From Bacteroidota bacterium (GTDB taxonomy: Bacteria > Bacteroidota > Bacteroidia > B-17B0 > B-17BO), in assembly GCA_947462425.1 (NCBI GenBank), contig CANHPI010000218.1, positions 1 to 5,111 of the forward strand: a DNA stretch of 5,111 nt, given 5' to 3'. Positions 1 to 5,111 of the stretch are shown here, one piece after another (the stretch's first letter is position 1; the number at the start of each line of letters is the position of its first letter). A program made the position numbers and the translations under genes. The notes beneath the pieces are model-generated. The model saw only the letters and a list, made by a program, of their open reading frames with translations, was not told the DNA's origin and ran no database searches.

Positions 1-797
1 CTAAGTTGCGTCCAACTATTACCACCATTTGTTGTTTTCCAAATACCTGCACCAATGGAAGCTGCAGCACCAAAGCCTTCCCCGGTGGTCACATAAGCGA
101 TCTTCTTATCTAAGGTATCAAAGACAATTTTATTGATAGATAGGGTTTGCCAAAAATCATCCACTTTATTCCATGATGAGCTATTGCTCGTGATATCGTT
201 ATTATACCATAAACCACCGCCAACACCACCTGTCCATACTTTTTTCCCGGTGGGATCATTCGGATCCCAGGTGATTGTTCTTGTTCTGCCCGCCACGTTA
301 TTGGGACCTAATTCTACCCAAGGCGCACTCGACGATGATCCAGGAATAGCAAATGGTTTTATATTAGATTGTAATTGTAAATAGTTTTCATTAATTATTC
401 CAGGAAGTAATTCAGGAGTTGGTCGCTTAATATCAAGATTCATTGTTCTATAAAAATCTTGTTCGAATGCTTTATCTGGGCCATCGTTTTTTTCCGATTC
501 AGTTTCCACTTCTGTATTTTCCCCGTCTCCAATTCCTATTTCTGTTTTATTATCTGTTAATAGATTTGCTTGTTCGCTTTTAAATAAATCAAGATTGTCG
601 ATTTTTTCTTTTTTTATTTTTTTATTTAATCGTTGTTTAAAATTATCATTTGGCGGATTAACCTCATATTCATTATTAGCATTACCCTTTTGAAGCGCGA
701 TGGTGGTTTTTTCAAATCTCGTACTACTAATTTTAAATATAATAATCAATAATATTATTAAAATATAGAATAACGATTTTTTAAAATTAGGTTTCAT
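1..797 (-). CDS. Secreted BNR/VPS10-like beta-propeller protein, N-terminal part (runs off the left edge)
   Basis: An open frame of 265 codons runs from ATG at 797-795 to the window edge with no stop, so the C-terminus is missing. Residues 3-7 are basic (PNFKK) and residues 8-21 are almost all I, L, F and Y, forming a signal peptide or signal anchor; no clear cleavage site is visible. Residues 25-115 are a charged, Lys/Asn/Glu-rich low-complexity linker. Residues 116-160 (from DFYRTMNLDIKRPTPELLPG) lead into the propeller. WVELGPNNVAGRTR at 160-173, VWTGGVGGGLWYNND at 187-201 and GAGIWKTTNGGNSWTQL at 249-265 are the signature of Bacteroidota proteins with BNR/sialidase-like or VPS10-like repeats; the WKTTNGGNSW stretch is one such repeat. 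Such proteins are usually over 700 residues and often end in a type IX secretion sorting domain, which cannot be checked here. The role is probably cell-surface adhesion or glycan binding or hydrolysis, with substrate unknown. It starts 10 bp after the stop of the 160-residue gene, so the two are probably cotranscribed. Confidence 0.85.
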   Translation of the reverse strand, partial: MKPNFKKSLFYILIILLIIIFKISSTRFEKTTIALQKGNANNEYEVNPPNDNFKQRLNKKIKKEKIDNLDLFKSEQANLLTDNKTEIGIGDGENTEVETESEKNDGPDKAFEQDFYRTMNLDIKRPTPELLPGIINENYLQLQSNIKPFAIPGSSSSAPWVELGPNNVAGRTRTITWDPNDPTGKKVWTGGVGGGLWYNNDITSNSSSWNKVDDFWQTLSINKIVFDTLDKKIAYVTTGEGFGAAASIGAGIWKTTNGGNSWTQL

Positions 798-807
798 ATA
801 AATTTGA

Positions 808-1290
808 TTAATACTTATTTAAATTGACAATTTCCGAATAGCCACTTATTTGCAAATTGCGCTTTACACCATTTTTAGAAATGATGAAATTTGATTTTAT
901 TTTTTCAAAAGATACATTTTCAAAATAATTTTTGCTTACGGCTTCTCCCATGTCCGAAGAAGCTGGATTTTTACTTTGGAAAATATTAATCTCAGCAAAT
1001 TTTTTATTGCCAGTTTCGATGAAGGTGATTGGAAAGAATTTCTGTTCAATTAAAAAAGAATCAACCTTGTACTTTTTTTTAAATAGTTGCGCTGGTAATT
1101 CAATTTTTAATAATATGCCGTCGCCACTTCCTAAAGCAGCATGGTATTTTTGAAAAGTACCCTTTAAATAATATTTGTTTTCATTCGAGAAATAATTTGC
1201 TTTCTTTTGTCCTATTACTGGCATGTAGCTTAATAGAATTAATGTCATTATAATAGCCCTTAGCTTGGATATTTTGACAAAATTTAACAT
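808..1290 (-). CDS. Small secreted protein of unknown function, cotranscribed with the propeller gene
   Basis: I do not recognise a named family for this 160-residue protein. The N-terminus is a signal peptide: basic residues K6, K9 and R11, a hydrophobic core at about 13-22, and a likely cleavage near VIG/QKK (residues 25-30). A second Met at residue 15 (codon at 1248-1246) would give a signal without the basic n-region, so the first ATG is preferred. The mature part of about 132 residues looks beta-rich, with alternating hydrophobic stretches at GDGILLKIELP (56-66), VDSFLIEQKFFPITFIE (76-92) and FAEINIF (98-104), and a final NLQISGYSEIV (145-155). There are no cysteines in the mature part and no catalytic motif that I can see. 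It ends in TAA 10 bp before the propeller gene on the same strand. That spacing suggests a joint surface or export-related role, which is inference only. It could equally be an independent periplasmic protein. Confidence 0.8.
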   Translation of the reverse strand: MLNFVKISKLRAIIMTLILLSYMPVIGQKKANYFSNENKYYLKGTFQKYHAALGSGDGILLKIELPAQLFKKKYKVDSFLIEQKFFPITFIETGNKKFAEINIFQSKNPASSDMGEAVSKNYFENVSFEKIKSNFIISKNGVKRNLQISGYSEIVNLNKY

Positions 1291-1392
1291 ATAATAAATT
1301 TACAATTTAAATTCTATATTAATATGTAAAGTGTGTGATAATAATCAGTAATTATAGTTTAATTGTAAAAAAATACCCCGTTAATCAAAACA
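1291..1392 (-). promoter_or_regulatory. Probable promoter region of the small secreted protein / propeller unit (no exact box found)
   Basis: These 102 bp lie between the terminator of the upstream unit and the ATG at 1290, so transcription of the two downstream genes should start here. The stretch is very AT-rich. I looked for the Bacteroidota -7 element TAnnTTTG on the minus strand and found no exact match. A 10-bp palindrome ATATTAATAT lies at 1316-1325, but in DNA this AT-rich it carries little weight. The call rests on position alone. Confidence 0.35.
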
Positions 1393-1422
1393 AAAAGGCC
1401 GTAGCAAATGCTACGGCCTTTT
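1393..1422 (-). terminator. Strong intrinsic terminator after the lipoprotein gene
   Basis: A perfect 13-bp inverted repeat (1393-1405 with 1410-1422) surrounds a 4-nt loop (AAAT at 1406-1409). The GC-rich core of the arm is GGCCGTAGC. Read on the minus strand, the second arm runs into TTTTTGTTTTG, a good U-tract. The hairpin begins 23 nt after the lipoprotein stop at 1446 and therefore separates that unit from the small secreted protein gene. The plus-strand side ends in TTTT, so it could act in both directions, but no plus-strand gene was found here. Confidence 0.93.
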
Positions 1423-1445
1423 AAACAAAACTTTATAACTAAGAA

Positions 1446-3317
1446 CTAGATTGGCTTTTTAGTTCTTGCGATTGTGACTTTATACTCAATAGGTAAATAA
1501 GCAGAAGTTCCACCTGCAACACTCACTGATGTACTATTCACAGATTTAACTGATGCTGCTAAATTTGGCAAATACGCTGGTGAACCTGCAGTAAGATTTC
1601 CATATATTGAATTGCCATCTGTATCATACATTGCAGAATTGTTGAATAACCCTCCCGCGCCAGGTGTTGATGCGAATATGTTTCTTCCATCAAATTGAAC
1701 TTGTAATAACTTACCATTATTAATTATTGCTACCATTTTAGGTGCAGTTTTTACCCATCCTGAAACTAATGAAACAAAAGTAATTGGTAGTGTATCCATC
1801 ACTTTTTTAGTACTCCACATTACTGATTTATCATCAAAATTAGCCAAGGCACTATTATTAAATTTAAGACTATATGTATTCCAACCTCTATTAGTTAAAA
1901 GAGAATCGATTCTTGGTGAAGAACTAGTATAAGTATTGGAGAAATAAGTATCAGTATTTTGTGTATAACCAAAAGATGAAGGTGTGATAAAGTTTTCCAA
2001 TACTACCGGAGCTTTAGTTAGAGAATCAGCAGGAAGAAGGAAATATTTTCCTACACCACTACCTGAAGAAATATTTGATCCTGAAGTTGCTAATGTTGCT
2101 CCTGTTGTTCTGATACTTGGAACAGATTTTGATGCATCTTCATCAGACCATGCATTTACAAATAATGTTTGGTCAGCTTCAATTGTGCTTGCGTATGATG
2201 CTGCCCACGCACCATCTGGTACCTTAATACTAAATAAGCCAGTTGTTTTATCTGATAAAGTAGATATAGTAAATACATCTGAATATGTTTCTCCTAAATA
2301 TTTATAGCTCAATGTAGCACTAAAAGTTACTAATTGACCGCCAACAGCTTCAAGTAAGCCTCCGTTTGTTAAATTAAGATTTCCTTTAATACTTCCTTTG
2401 ATAGTATTTGTTGAAGCAAGAAGAACTGCATTTGCATCATTATCAGCATCTAAATCAATTATTATTGCTGTTTTACCCTTAACATCTCTATAATAAGTTT
2501 CAGTGCCTTCTGTTACAGGTACATTTCCTATGTAAGAAAAATACTGCTCTTGCCATAAAATTCCAGAATAGTTAGTAGCACTTACACTAAACATAGCTGC
2601 TGGGTCAACAATGATTCCCGTGAATCTAGCTACACCTCTTGAATCTGTAGTAGCAGTTTTCAATGTTGTTGAACCATAAGGATACACAGAAACAATAGCT
2701 CCAGAGACAACTGTATTATAATTATCAAGAACAGTAACTGAATAATCACGTGTCATTGATCTTAAGATAGCCTTACTTTGTGCAACTGCAGCTGCTGCAG
2801 CCGCTTTATTAGAAGCTGATAAATTTAAACTATCATCAAATAATTTTTTCGCTTTAGCAATATTATCATCAAATATTGCTTTTGCCTTAGCTATTTCTGC
2901 ATTAAAAGTAGCTGTACCTCTAGCTAAACTATCAGCTTGCATAGCAAGCATTCTTTGATTTTGATAAGACTGTAAAATTTGAGCAAGTGTGTTTGCTTGT
3001 TTCATTCTTTCTAACGTGGAGTCAGCTGAGAATCTCAAAGCTGTACCCAATCTTAACATTGCAAATTGAGCACTATCAGATACTCTTTGGATTTGCAAAT
3101 CGATATTTTTAATTTGAACATCGATATTTTTTAATACTAAATCATTGCTGAATTTCAATTTAAGAATATCAGCATCTTTAGAGTATTTTAAATTCAATAA
3201 TTCAGTTTGTGCAGCAATTGCATCTTTTTCATTGAATAAATCTTTTTTACAAGAGGTAGCAGTAATAGCTACAAGTAAAAAGATTGTAACAACTTGTAAA
3301 AGTTTTTTACGTAACAT
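1446..3317 (-). CDS. Surface or periplasmic lipoprotein with N-terminal coiled coil and beta-sandwich (Ig/carboxypeptidase-regulatory-like) domains
   Basis: This 623-residue protein begins with a type II signal peptide: MLRKK, a hydrophobic core at 7-19 and a lipobox ATSC with the lipidated Cys at residue 23. The following KKDLFNEKD is charged, somewhat like the lipoprotein export signals of Bacteroidota, so outer-leaflet display is possible. Residues 27-185 are predicted helix and coiled coil, including the heptad pair NIDVQIK/NIDLQIQ (64-77), an 11-residue tandem repeat IAKAKAIFDDN/IAKAKKLFDDS (142-163) and an Ala run (172-177). Residues 191-250 (YSVTVLD, GAIVSVYPYG, TTDSRGVARFTG) resemble a carboxypeptidase-regulatory-like or Ig-like beta sandwich. 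A second such domain is likely at about 305-392, with TTGLFSIKVPDG at 358-369. Residues 430-623 are beta-rich and unrecognised. No enzyme motif is visible. It starts 27 bp after the barrel gene, so the two form an operon, closed by the terminator at 1393-1422. A structural or binding role at the outer membrane is inferred. Confidence 0.87.
   Translation of the reverse strand: MLRKKLLQVVTIFLLVAITATSCKKDLFNEKDAIAAQTELLNLKYSKDADILKLKFSNDLVLKNIDVQIKNIDLQIQRVSDSAQFAMLRLGTALRFSADSTLERMKQANTLAQILQSYQNQRMLAMQADSLARGTATFNAEIAKAKAIFDDNIAKAKKLFDDSLNLSASNKAAAAAAVAQSKAILRSMTRDYSVTVLDNYNTVVSGAIVSVYPYGSTTLKTATTDSRGVARFTGIIVDPAAMFSVSATNYSGILWQEQYFSYIGNVPVTEGTETYYRDVKGKTAIIIDLDADNDANAVLLASTNTIKGSIKGNLNLTNGGLLEAVGGQLVTFSATLSYKYLGETYSDVFTISTLSDKTTGLFSIKVPDGAWAASYASTIEADQTLFVNAWSDEDASKSVPSIRTTGATLATSGSNISSGSGVGKYFLLPADSLTKAPVVLENFITPSSFGYTQNTDTYFSNTYTSSSPRIDSLLTNRGWNTYSLKFNNSALANFDDKSVMWSTKKVMDTLPITFVSLVSGWVKTAPKMVAIINNGKLLQVQFDGRNIFASTPGAGGLFNNSAMYDTDGNSIYGNLTAGSPAYLPNLAASVKSVNSTSVSVAGGTSAYLPIEYKVTIARTKKPI
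2830..2895 (-). repeat. 33-bp imperfect tandem repeat inside the lipoprotein gene (coiled-coil hendecads)
   Basis: Bases 2830-2862 and 2863-2895 match at 25 of 33 positions and lie head to tail. They encode the two 11-residue units IAKAKAIFDDN and IAKAKKLFDDS (residues 142-163). Several differences are synonymous or conservative, so this is an old duplication kept in frame. A period of 11 residues is that of a hendecad coiled coil. Confidence 0.8.
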
Positions 3318-3344
3318 AATTGTGTTTTTAATTTTAATAAATTT

Positions 3345-4118
3345 TTATTTTTGTGTTTTATTTTTACCTTTAAAAACTGGTAAACTATATCCTATAGTGA
3401 CCTGAGCTGATTCGGTTCTTATATCTCCCGAAACGCCTGGTACATCTATGTAAGAATAATCTTTAAGTACTGGTGTAATACCGCCATTGAATCTAAAATC
3501 AACTGACATCTCATTTTTATTTTTTAATGGGAATGTAAATTGAAATCCAGAATGATAGCCTATCCAATAAGGAGAAAATTTATCGACAAATTGATTACCA
3601 TTGATGGTAGCAATAACGCCTTTAAAATTTTCAACCCCAGCAATTAGGTTACCTGTTTTTTCATAATGTTCGGTTTCACCAAGTACAACATTCATTGTTG
3701 GTGCAGCATATATTTTAAAAGACCAATTATCCTTGTAATAAGTATGATAATAAAGTCCTAAGCTTGATACTGAGCTATGTAGTAAATAGCTGCTATTTTT
3801 AACATTTTTAAATGTTATAGTAGGATCAAAGCCTAAATATGACATGTCTGTAAATTTCATTAATGAACCACCAAAACCAGCATAGCCAGTTTCTAGATAC
3901 AGACCAAAATGATTCGAAGTAGCATAGTTTAACCTAAGGTTAGCTACACCACCTACATTCATTCCTGTTTGAGGTTGTTCATCAGTAAAATAATTTACAG
4001 TAGCACCTGCATTAACCTCAAAACGCCAACGCGGAGTGGGTTTAGCCTTTTGTGCTATAACATTTGCAGTTAAGCAAATCATTATTAACATTAAGGAGTA
4101 TTTTTTGCAGTATTTCAT
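3345..4118 (-). CDS. Probable outer-membrane beta-barrel protein
   Basis: The 257-residue product has a clear signal peptide: MKYCKKYS, a hydrophobic core at 9-17, and cleavage near NVIA/QKAK (19-26). The mature part consists of alternating hydrophobic and polar strands rich in Tyr, Phe and Gly, for example RWRFEVNAGATVNYF (30-44), NHFGLYLETGYAGFGG (69-84), WSFKIYAAPTMNVVLG (132-147), WIGYHSGFQFTFPL (185-198), EMSVDFRFNGGITPVL (203-218) and a final SAQVTIGYSLPVF (237-249). This is the pattern of the small outer-membrane barrels of Bacteroidota (PorT/OmpA-like barrel superfamily), and the length fits an 8- to 10-stranded barrel. A specific function cannot be assigned. After the last strand only a short basic tail (KGKNKTQK) remains, so there is no peptidoglycan-binding domain. 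It lies 27 bp upstream of the lipoprotein gene and 97 bp downstream of the HTH gene, on the same strand. A pairing of barrel and lipoprotein in one outer-membrane assembly is plausible but inferred. Confidence 0.82.
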   Translation of the reverse strand: MKYCKKYSLMLIMICLTANVIAQKAKPTPRWRFEVNAGATVNYFTDEQPQTGMNVGGVANLRLNYATSNHFGLYLETGYAGFGGSLMKFTDMSYLGFDPTITFKNVKNSSYLLHSSVSSLGLYYHTYYKDNWSFKIYAAPTMNVVLGETEHYEKTGNLIAGVENFKGVIATINGNQFVDKFSPYWIGYHSGFQFTFPLKNKNEMSVDFRFNGGITPVLKDYSYIDVPGVSGDIRTESAQVTIGYSLPVFKGKNKTQK

Positions 4119-4214
4119 TTTCTTGTTTTGGTTTTATAATTTAATTTGTTTGTGAATTGTTTTTAAGGTGATCGAGCTAATAAATTAGTGTTTTTGTTAA
4201 TTATCATATTTTAA
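4119..4214 (-). promoter_or_regulatory. Gap between HTH and barrel genes; possible internal promoter
   Basis: This 96-bp gap is too long for tight coupling but has no terminator-like hairpin, so the barrel gene may be read through from the HTH gene or have its own promoter. The minus strand shows no exact TAnnTTTG box and no Shine-Dalgarno sequence before ATG 4118, only the A-rich stretch AACAAGAAA, as is common in Bacteroidota. A short inverted repeat CTAAT-AA-ATTAG lies at about 4177-4188. It is weak and AT-only apart from its ends. Confidence 0.25.
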
Positions 4215-4397
4215 TTAATTAATGTTTTTTAATGCTGCTTCAAGTCTATTTCTAACTTTTAGTTTTTTGTAAATTGACTTGTTGTGCTTTTTTATCGTGT
4301 GAATTGATAAGGATAATAAACTTGCAATTTCTTTATCTAGCTTTCCCTTTAATAAATGTTTATATACAAGCAATTCACTCGTAGTTAATTTATCCAT
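4215..4397 (-). CDS. Stand-alone LuxR/GerE-type helix-turn-helix DNA-binding protein (60 residues)
   Basis: The whole protein is one LuxR C-terminal-type HTH domain. It has the LT-x-x-E start (LTTSE, 4-8), the scaffold helix LLVYKHLLKGK, the KEIASLL helix (22-28), the turn and recognition helix SLSIHTIKKHNKSIYKKL (29-46, with T34, K36 and H38 at the usual DNA-contact positions), and the closing VRNRLEA (48-54), whose usual form is KLGVxNRxEA. The Gly normally before V48 is Lys here. There is no receiver, PAS or ligand-binding domain, and an in-frame stop (TAA at 4406-4404, three codons before the ATG) shows that no N-terminal domain is directly fused in this frame. GerE-type domains bind DNA as dimers, and a protein this short would need dimerisation through its last helix or a partner. 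It precedes the barrel and lipoprotein genes, and the repeats at 4431-4497 are just upstream, so local autoregulation is a reasonable inference. The target genes are unknown. Confidence 0.88.
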   Translation of the reverse strand: MDKLTTSELLVYKHLLKGKLDKEIASLLSLSIHTIKKHNKSIYKKLKVRNRLEAALKNIN

Positions 4398-4430
4398 GAT
4401 AAATTAGTTATTTAAATAAAAAATTTGAAC

Positions 4431-4497
4431 ACAACTTTGGGGAAGTCGAATTAAACAACTTGGGGGTTGCTAGGGGTTGCTAGGGGTTGCAACTAGT
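4431..4497. repeat. G-rich direct-repeat array upstream of the HTH gene (possible operator or G-quadruplex)
   Basis: On the plus strand three 10-bp units follow each other without gap: TGGGGGTTGC (4461-4470), TAGGGGTTGC (4471-4480) and TAGGGGTTGC (4481-4490). A second repeat family overlaps it: ACAACTTTGGGG at 4431-4442 and ACAACTTGGGGG at 4455-4466, 24 bp apart. Together they give four G-runs (4439-4442, 4462-4466, 4473-4476, 4483-4486). The array ends in the palindrome GTTGCAAC (4486-4493) and ACTAGT (4492-4497). It stands out sharply from its AT-rich surroundings and starts 33 bp upstream of the HTH start codon. The 10-bp period would place repeated protein contacts on one face of the helix. 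Confidence 0.8.
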
Positions 4498-4543
4498 GAT
4501 TTTGTTTAATAAAAATATATAATTATATAAACAATTTACATAA

Positions 4544-4573
4544 TACAATAGTATACTTTAGGGTACTATTGTA
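4544..4573. promoter_or_regulatory. Perfect 10-bp inverted repeat, operator-like
   Basis: TACAATAGTA (4544-4553) and TACTATTGTA (4564-4573) are exact reverse complements separated by 10 bp. The arm centres are 20 bp apart, about two helical turns, which suits a dimeric DNA-binding protein. Neither side is followed by a strong T-run (plus strand continues AAAAAAG; minus strand TTATG), so a terminator is less likely. It lies 147 bp or more upstream of the HTH start codon. Confidence 0.5.
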
Positions 4574-4808
4574 AAAAAGTTACTTATTGTTCAACTTTGA
4601 TTTTATAATTATTAATAATGATTCAACAAAAATTATGATTTTAAAGCGTTTTATAAAATTTGGGAGTTATTTTCTACAAGATATTATTCTGATTACTGTC
4701 CCAAAGCTGAATAGCATACAAATAATTGAAATTCAATAATTTATAAAAAAAATTAAACCGAATGAAAATTTGAATTTCATAGCATAGAATAATACTTGTT
4801 TATTTTGC

Positions 4809-4844
4809 AAAAAAAATGCCTACCCTGTTTATGAAGGGGTAGGC
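4809..4844 (-). terminator. Intrinsic terminator of the right-edge gene
   Basis: GCCTACCC (4818-4825) and GGGTAGGC (4837-4844) form an 8-bp perfect stem, extendable by a G-U pair, around a loop of about 9 nt. Read on the minus strand the stem is followed by A and then eight T residues (complement of the A-run 4809-4816). It begins 72 nt after the stop codon at 4916. The hairpin and long U-tract make the orientation toward the minus strand clear. Confidence 0.9.
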
Positions 4845-4915
4845 TTAAGGTTGTAATCCGGCTATTTTGTTATCTCTATATAAATTTATTAAAAAATGAG
4901 AAAAGATAGCTCCTG

Positions 4916-5111
4916 CTAAATCAACCCATTGCTAAAAGCTTCCTTTAATTTTTTTGCGACCATCTTATATTCTCCTTGTTGTAGCATCCAAACAGTAATG
5001 GTTACTCTATTCTCCCCTTTTAAAGTTTCCGCAATTTTAGGATCAATGGATTCTGAACCTGCTTGATTTGGATATAAGGGCAAGCCTGCAAAACCAGCTT
5101 CGATAGAGGGA
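4916..5111 (-). CDS. C-terminal end of an unrecognised protein (runs off the right edge)
   Basis: The frame is open from the right edge to TAG at 4918-4916 and gives the last 64 residues of a protein. The visible part contains EAGFAGLPLYPNQAGSESID (4-23), the beta-strand-like NRVTITVWMLQQGEYKMV (34-51) and an amphipathic closing helix AKKLKEAFSNGL (52-63). It reads as real coding sequence, with mixed hydrophobic and charged composition and a higher GC content than the flanking intergenic DNA, and it is followed by a matching terminator at 4809-4844. I do not recognise the family. The end looks like a soluble alpha/beta protein, with no membrane segment and no type IX secretion tail visible. 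Nothing links it in function to the genes further left, and the terminator places it in a separate transcription unit. Confidence 0.7.
   Translation of the reverse strand, partial: PSIEAGFAGLPLYPNQAGSESIDPKIAETLKGENRVTITVWMLQQGEYKMVAKKLKEAFSNGLI

Larger units (their letters stand above)
4398..4915. other. Long intergenic region between the right-edge gene and the HTH gene
   Basis: This stretch of 518 bp has no coding frame that I can support. It holds, from right to left, the terminator of the right-edge gene (about 4809-4844), about 235 bp of AT-rich DNA with nothing recognisable (4574-4808), the inverted repeat at 4544-4573 and the G-rich array at 4431-4497. The promoter of the HTH gene must lie here unless that gene is read from further upstream. 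No exact TAnnTTTG element was found on the minus strand, and no RNA gene was recognised. Confidence 0.6.

Noticed and set aside
133..384. Plus-strand open frame of 83 codons at the left end
   Set aside because: It lies antisense to the propeller gene, whose minus-strand frame carries recognisable motifs. The plus-strand product has no signal or domain.
932..1153. Plus-strand open frame of 73 codons inside the small secreted protein gene
   Set aside because: It is a shadow of the minus-strand gene, which has a proper signal peptide and operon spacing.
1316..1325. Palindrome ATATTAATAT upstream of the small secreted protein gene
   Set aside because: Pure A/T palindromes are expected by chance in this composition, and it does not match the known -7/-33 boxes.
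1984..2307. Plus-strand open frame of 107 codons inside the lipoprotein gene
   Set aside because: It is fully antisense to a well-supported lipoprotein and has no recognisable domain or upstream signals.
3145..3405. Plus-strand open frame of 86 codons spanning the lipoprotein start
   Set aside because: It overlaps the signal peptide region of the lipoprotein and the end of the barrel gene antisense. Its hydrophobic stretch is a by-product of the AT-rich codons there.
4180..4408. 10-bp direct repeat ATAAATTAGT at 4180-4189 and 4399-4408 on either side of the HTH gene, as possible target-site duplication or regulator site
   Set aside because: It is AT-only apart from one G in very AT-rich DNA, with no terminal inverted repeats or transposase between the copies, so chance recurrence is likely.
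4461..4490. CRISPR or integron recombination site suggested by the GTTGC-containing tandem units
   Set aside because: The units are contiguous, only 10 bp long and without spacers. There is no paired inverse core site, no integrase and no cas gene in the window.
4757..4785. Small inverted repeat ATGAAA...TTTCAT in the intergenic region
   Set aside because: Arms of six A/T-rich bases with no T-run or neighbouring gene start; too weak to support a function.

Overview
The window is AT-rich DNA from a member of the Bacteroidota, probably a flavobacterium or chitinophaga relative. The evidence for this is the start of a secreted BNR/VPS10-like propeller protein with the WVELGPNNVAGRTR signature typical of that phylum, a lipoprotein with a TSCKKD lipobox, an outer-membrane-barrel-like protein whose signal peptide ends in IAQ, and no clear Shine-Dalgarno sequences. 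Every gene I can support lies on the minus strand, so the window reads from right to left in transcription order.

From the right edge: (1) the C-terminal end of an unrecognised gene (4916-5111), followed by a good intrinsic terminator (about 4809-4844). (2) A 518-bp intergenic region holding a perfect 10-bp inverted repeat (4544-4573) and a compact G-rich array (4431-4497) with three 10-bp tandem units. (3) A 60-residue protein that is only a LuxR/GerE-type DNA-binding domain (4215-4397). (4) A 257-residue probable outer-membrane beta-barrel protein (3345-4118). (5) A 623-residue lipoprotein with an N-terminal coiled coil and beta-sandwich-like domains (1446-3317), closed by a strong terminator (1393-1422). 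(6) A 160-residue secreted protein of unknown function (808-1290). (7) Ten bases later, the first 265 codons of a BNR/VPS10-like propeller protein that runs off the left edge (1-797).

Two transcription units are likely: regulator (possibly), barrel, lipoprotein, ending at 1393; and secreted small protein plus propeller protein. Both seem to build the cell envelope or surface. My inference is that the barrel and the lipoprotein work together at the outer membrane and that the small HTH protein may control them, perhaps through the repeats just upstream of it. The sequence does not prove this. I found no RNA genes, CRISPR array or mobile element, and no exact match to the Bacteroidota -7 box (TAnnTTTG) in the intergenic regions.
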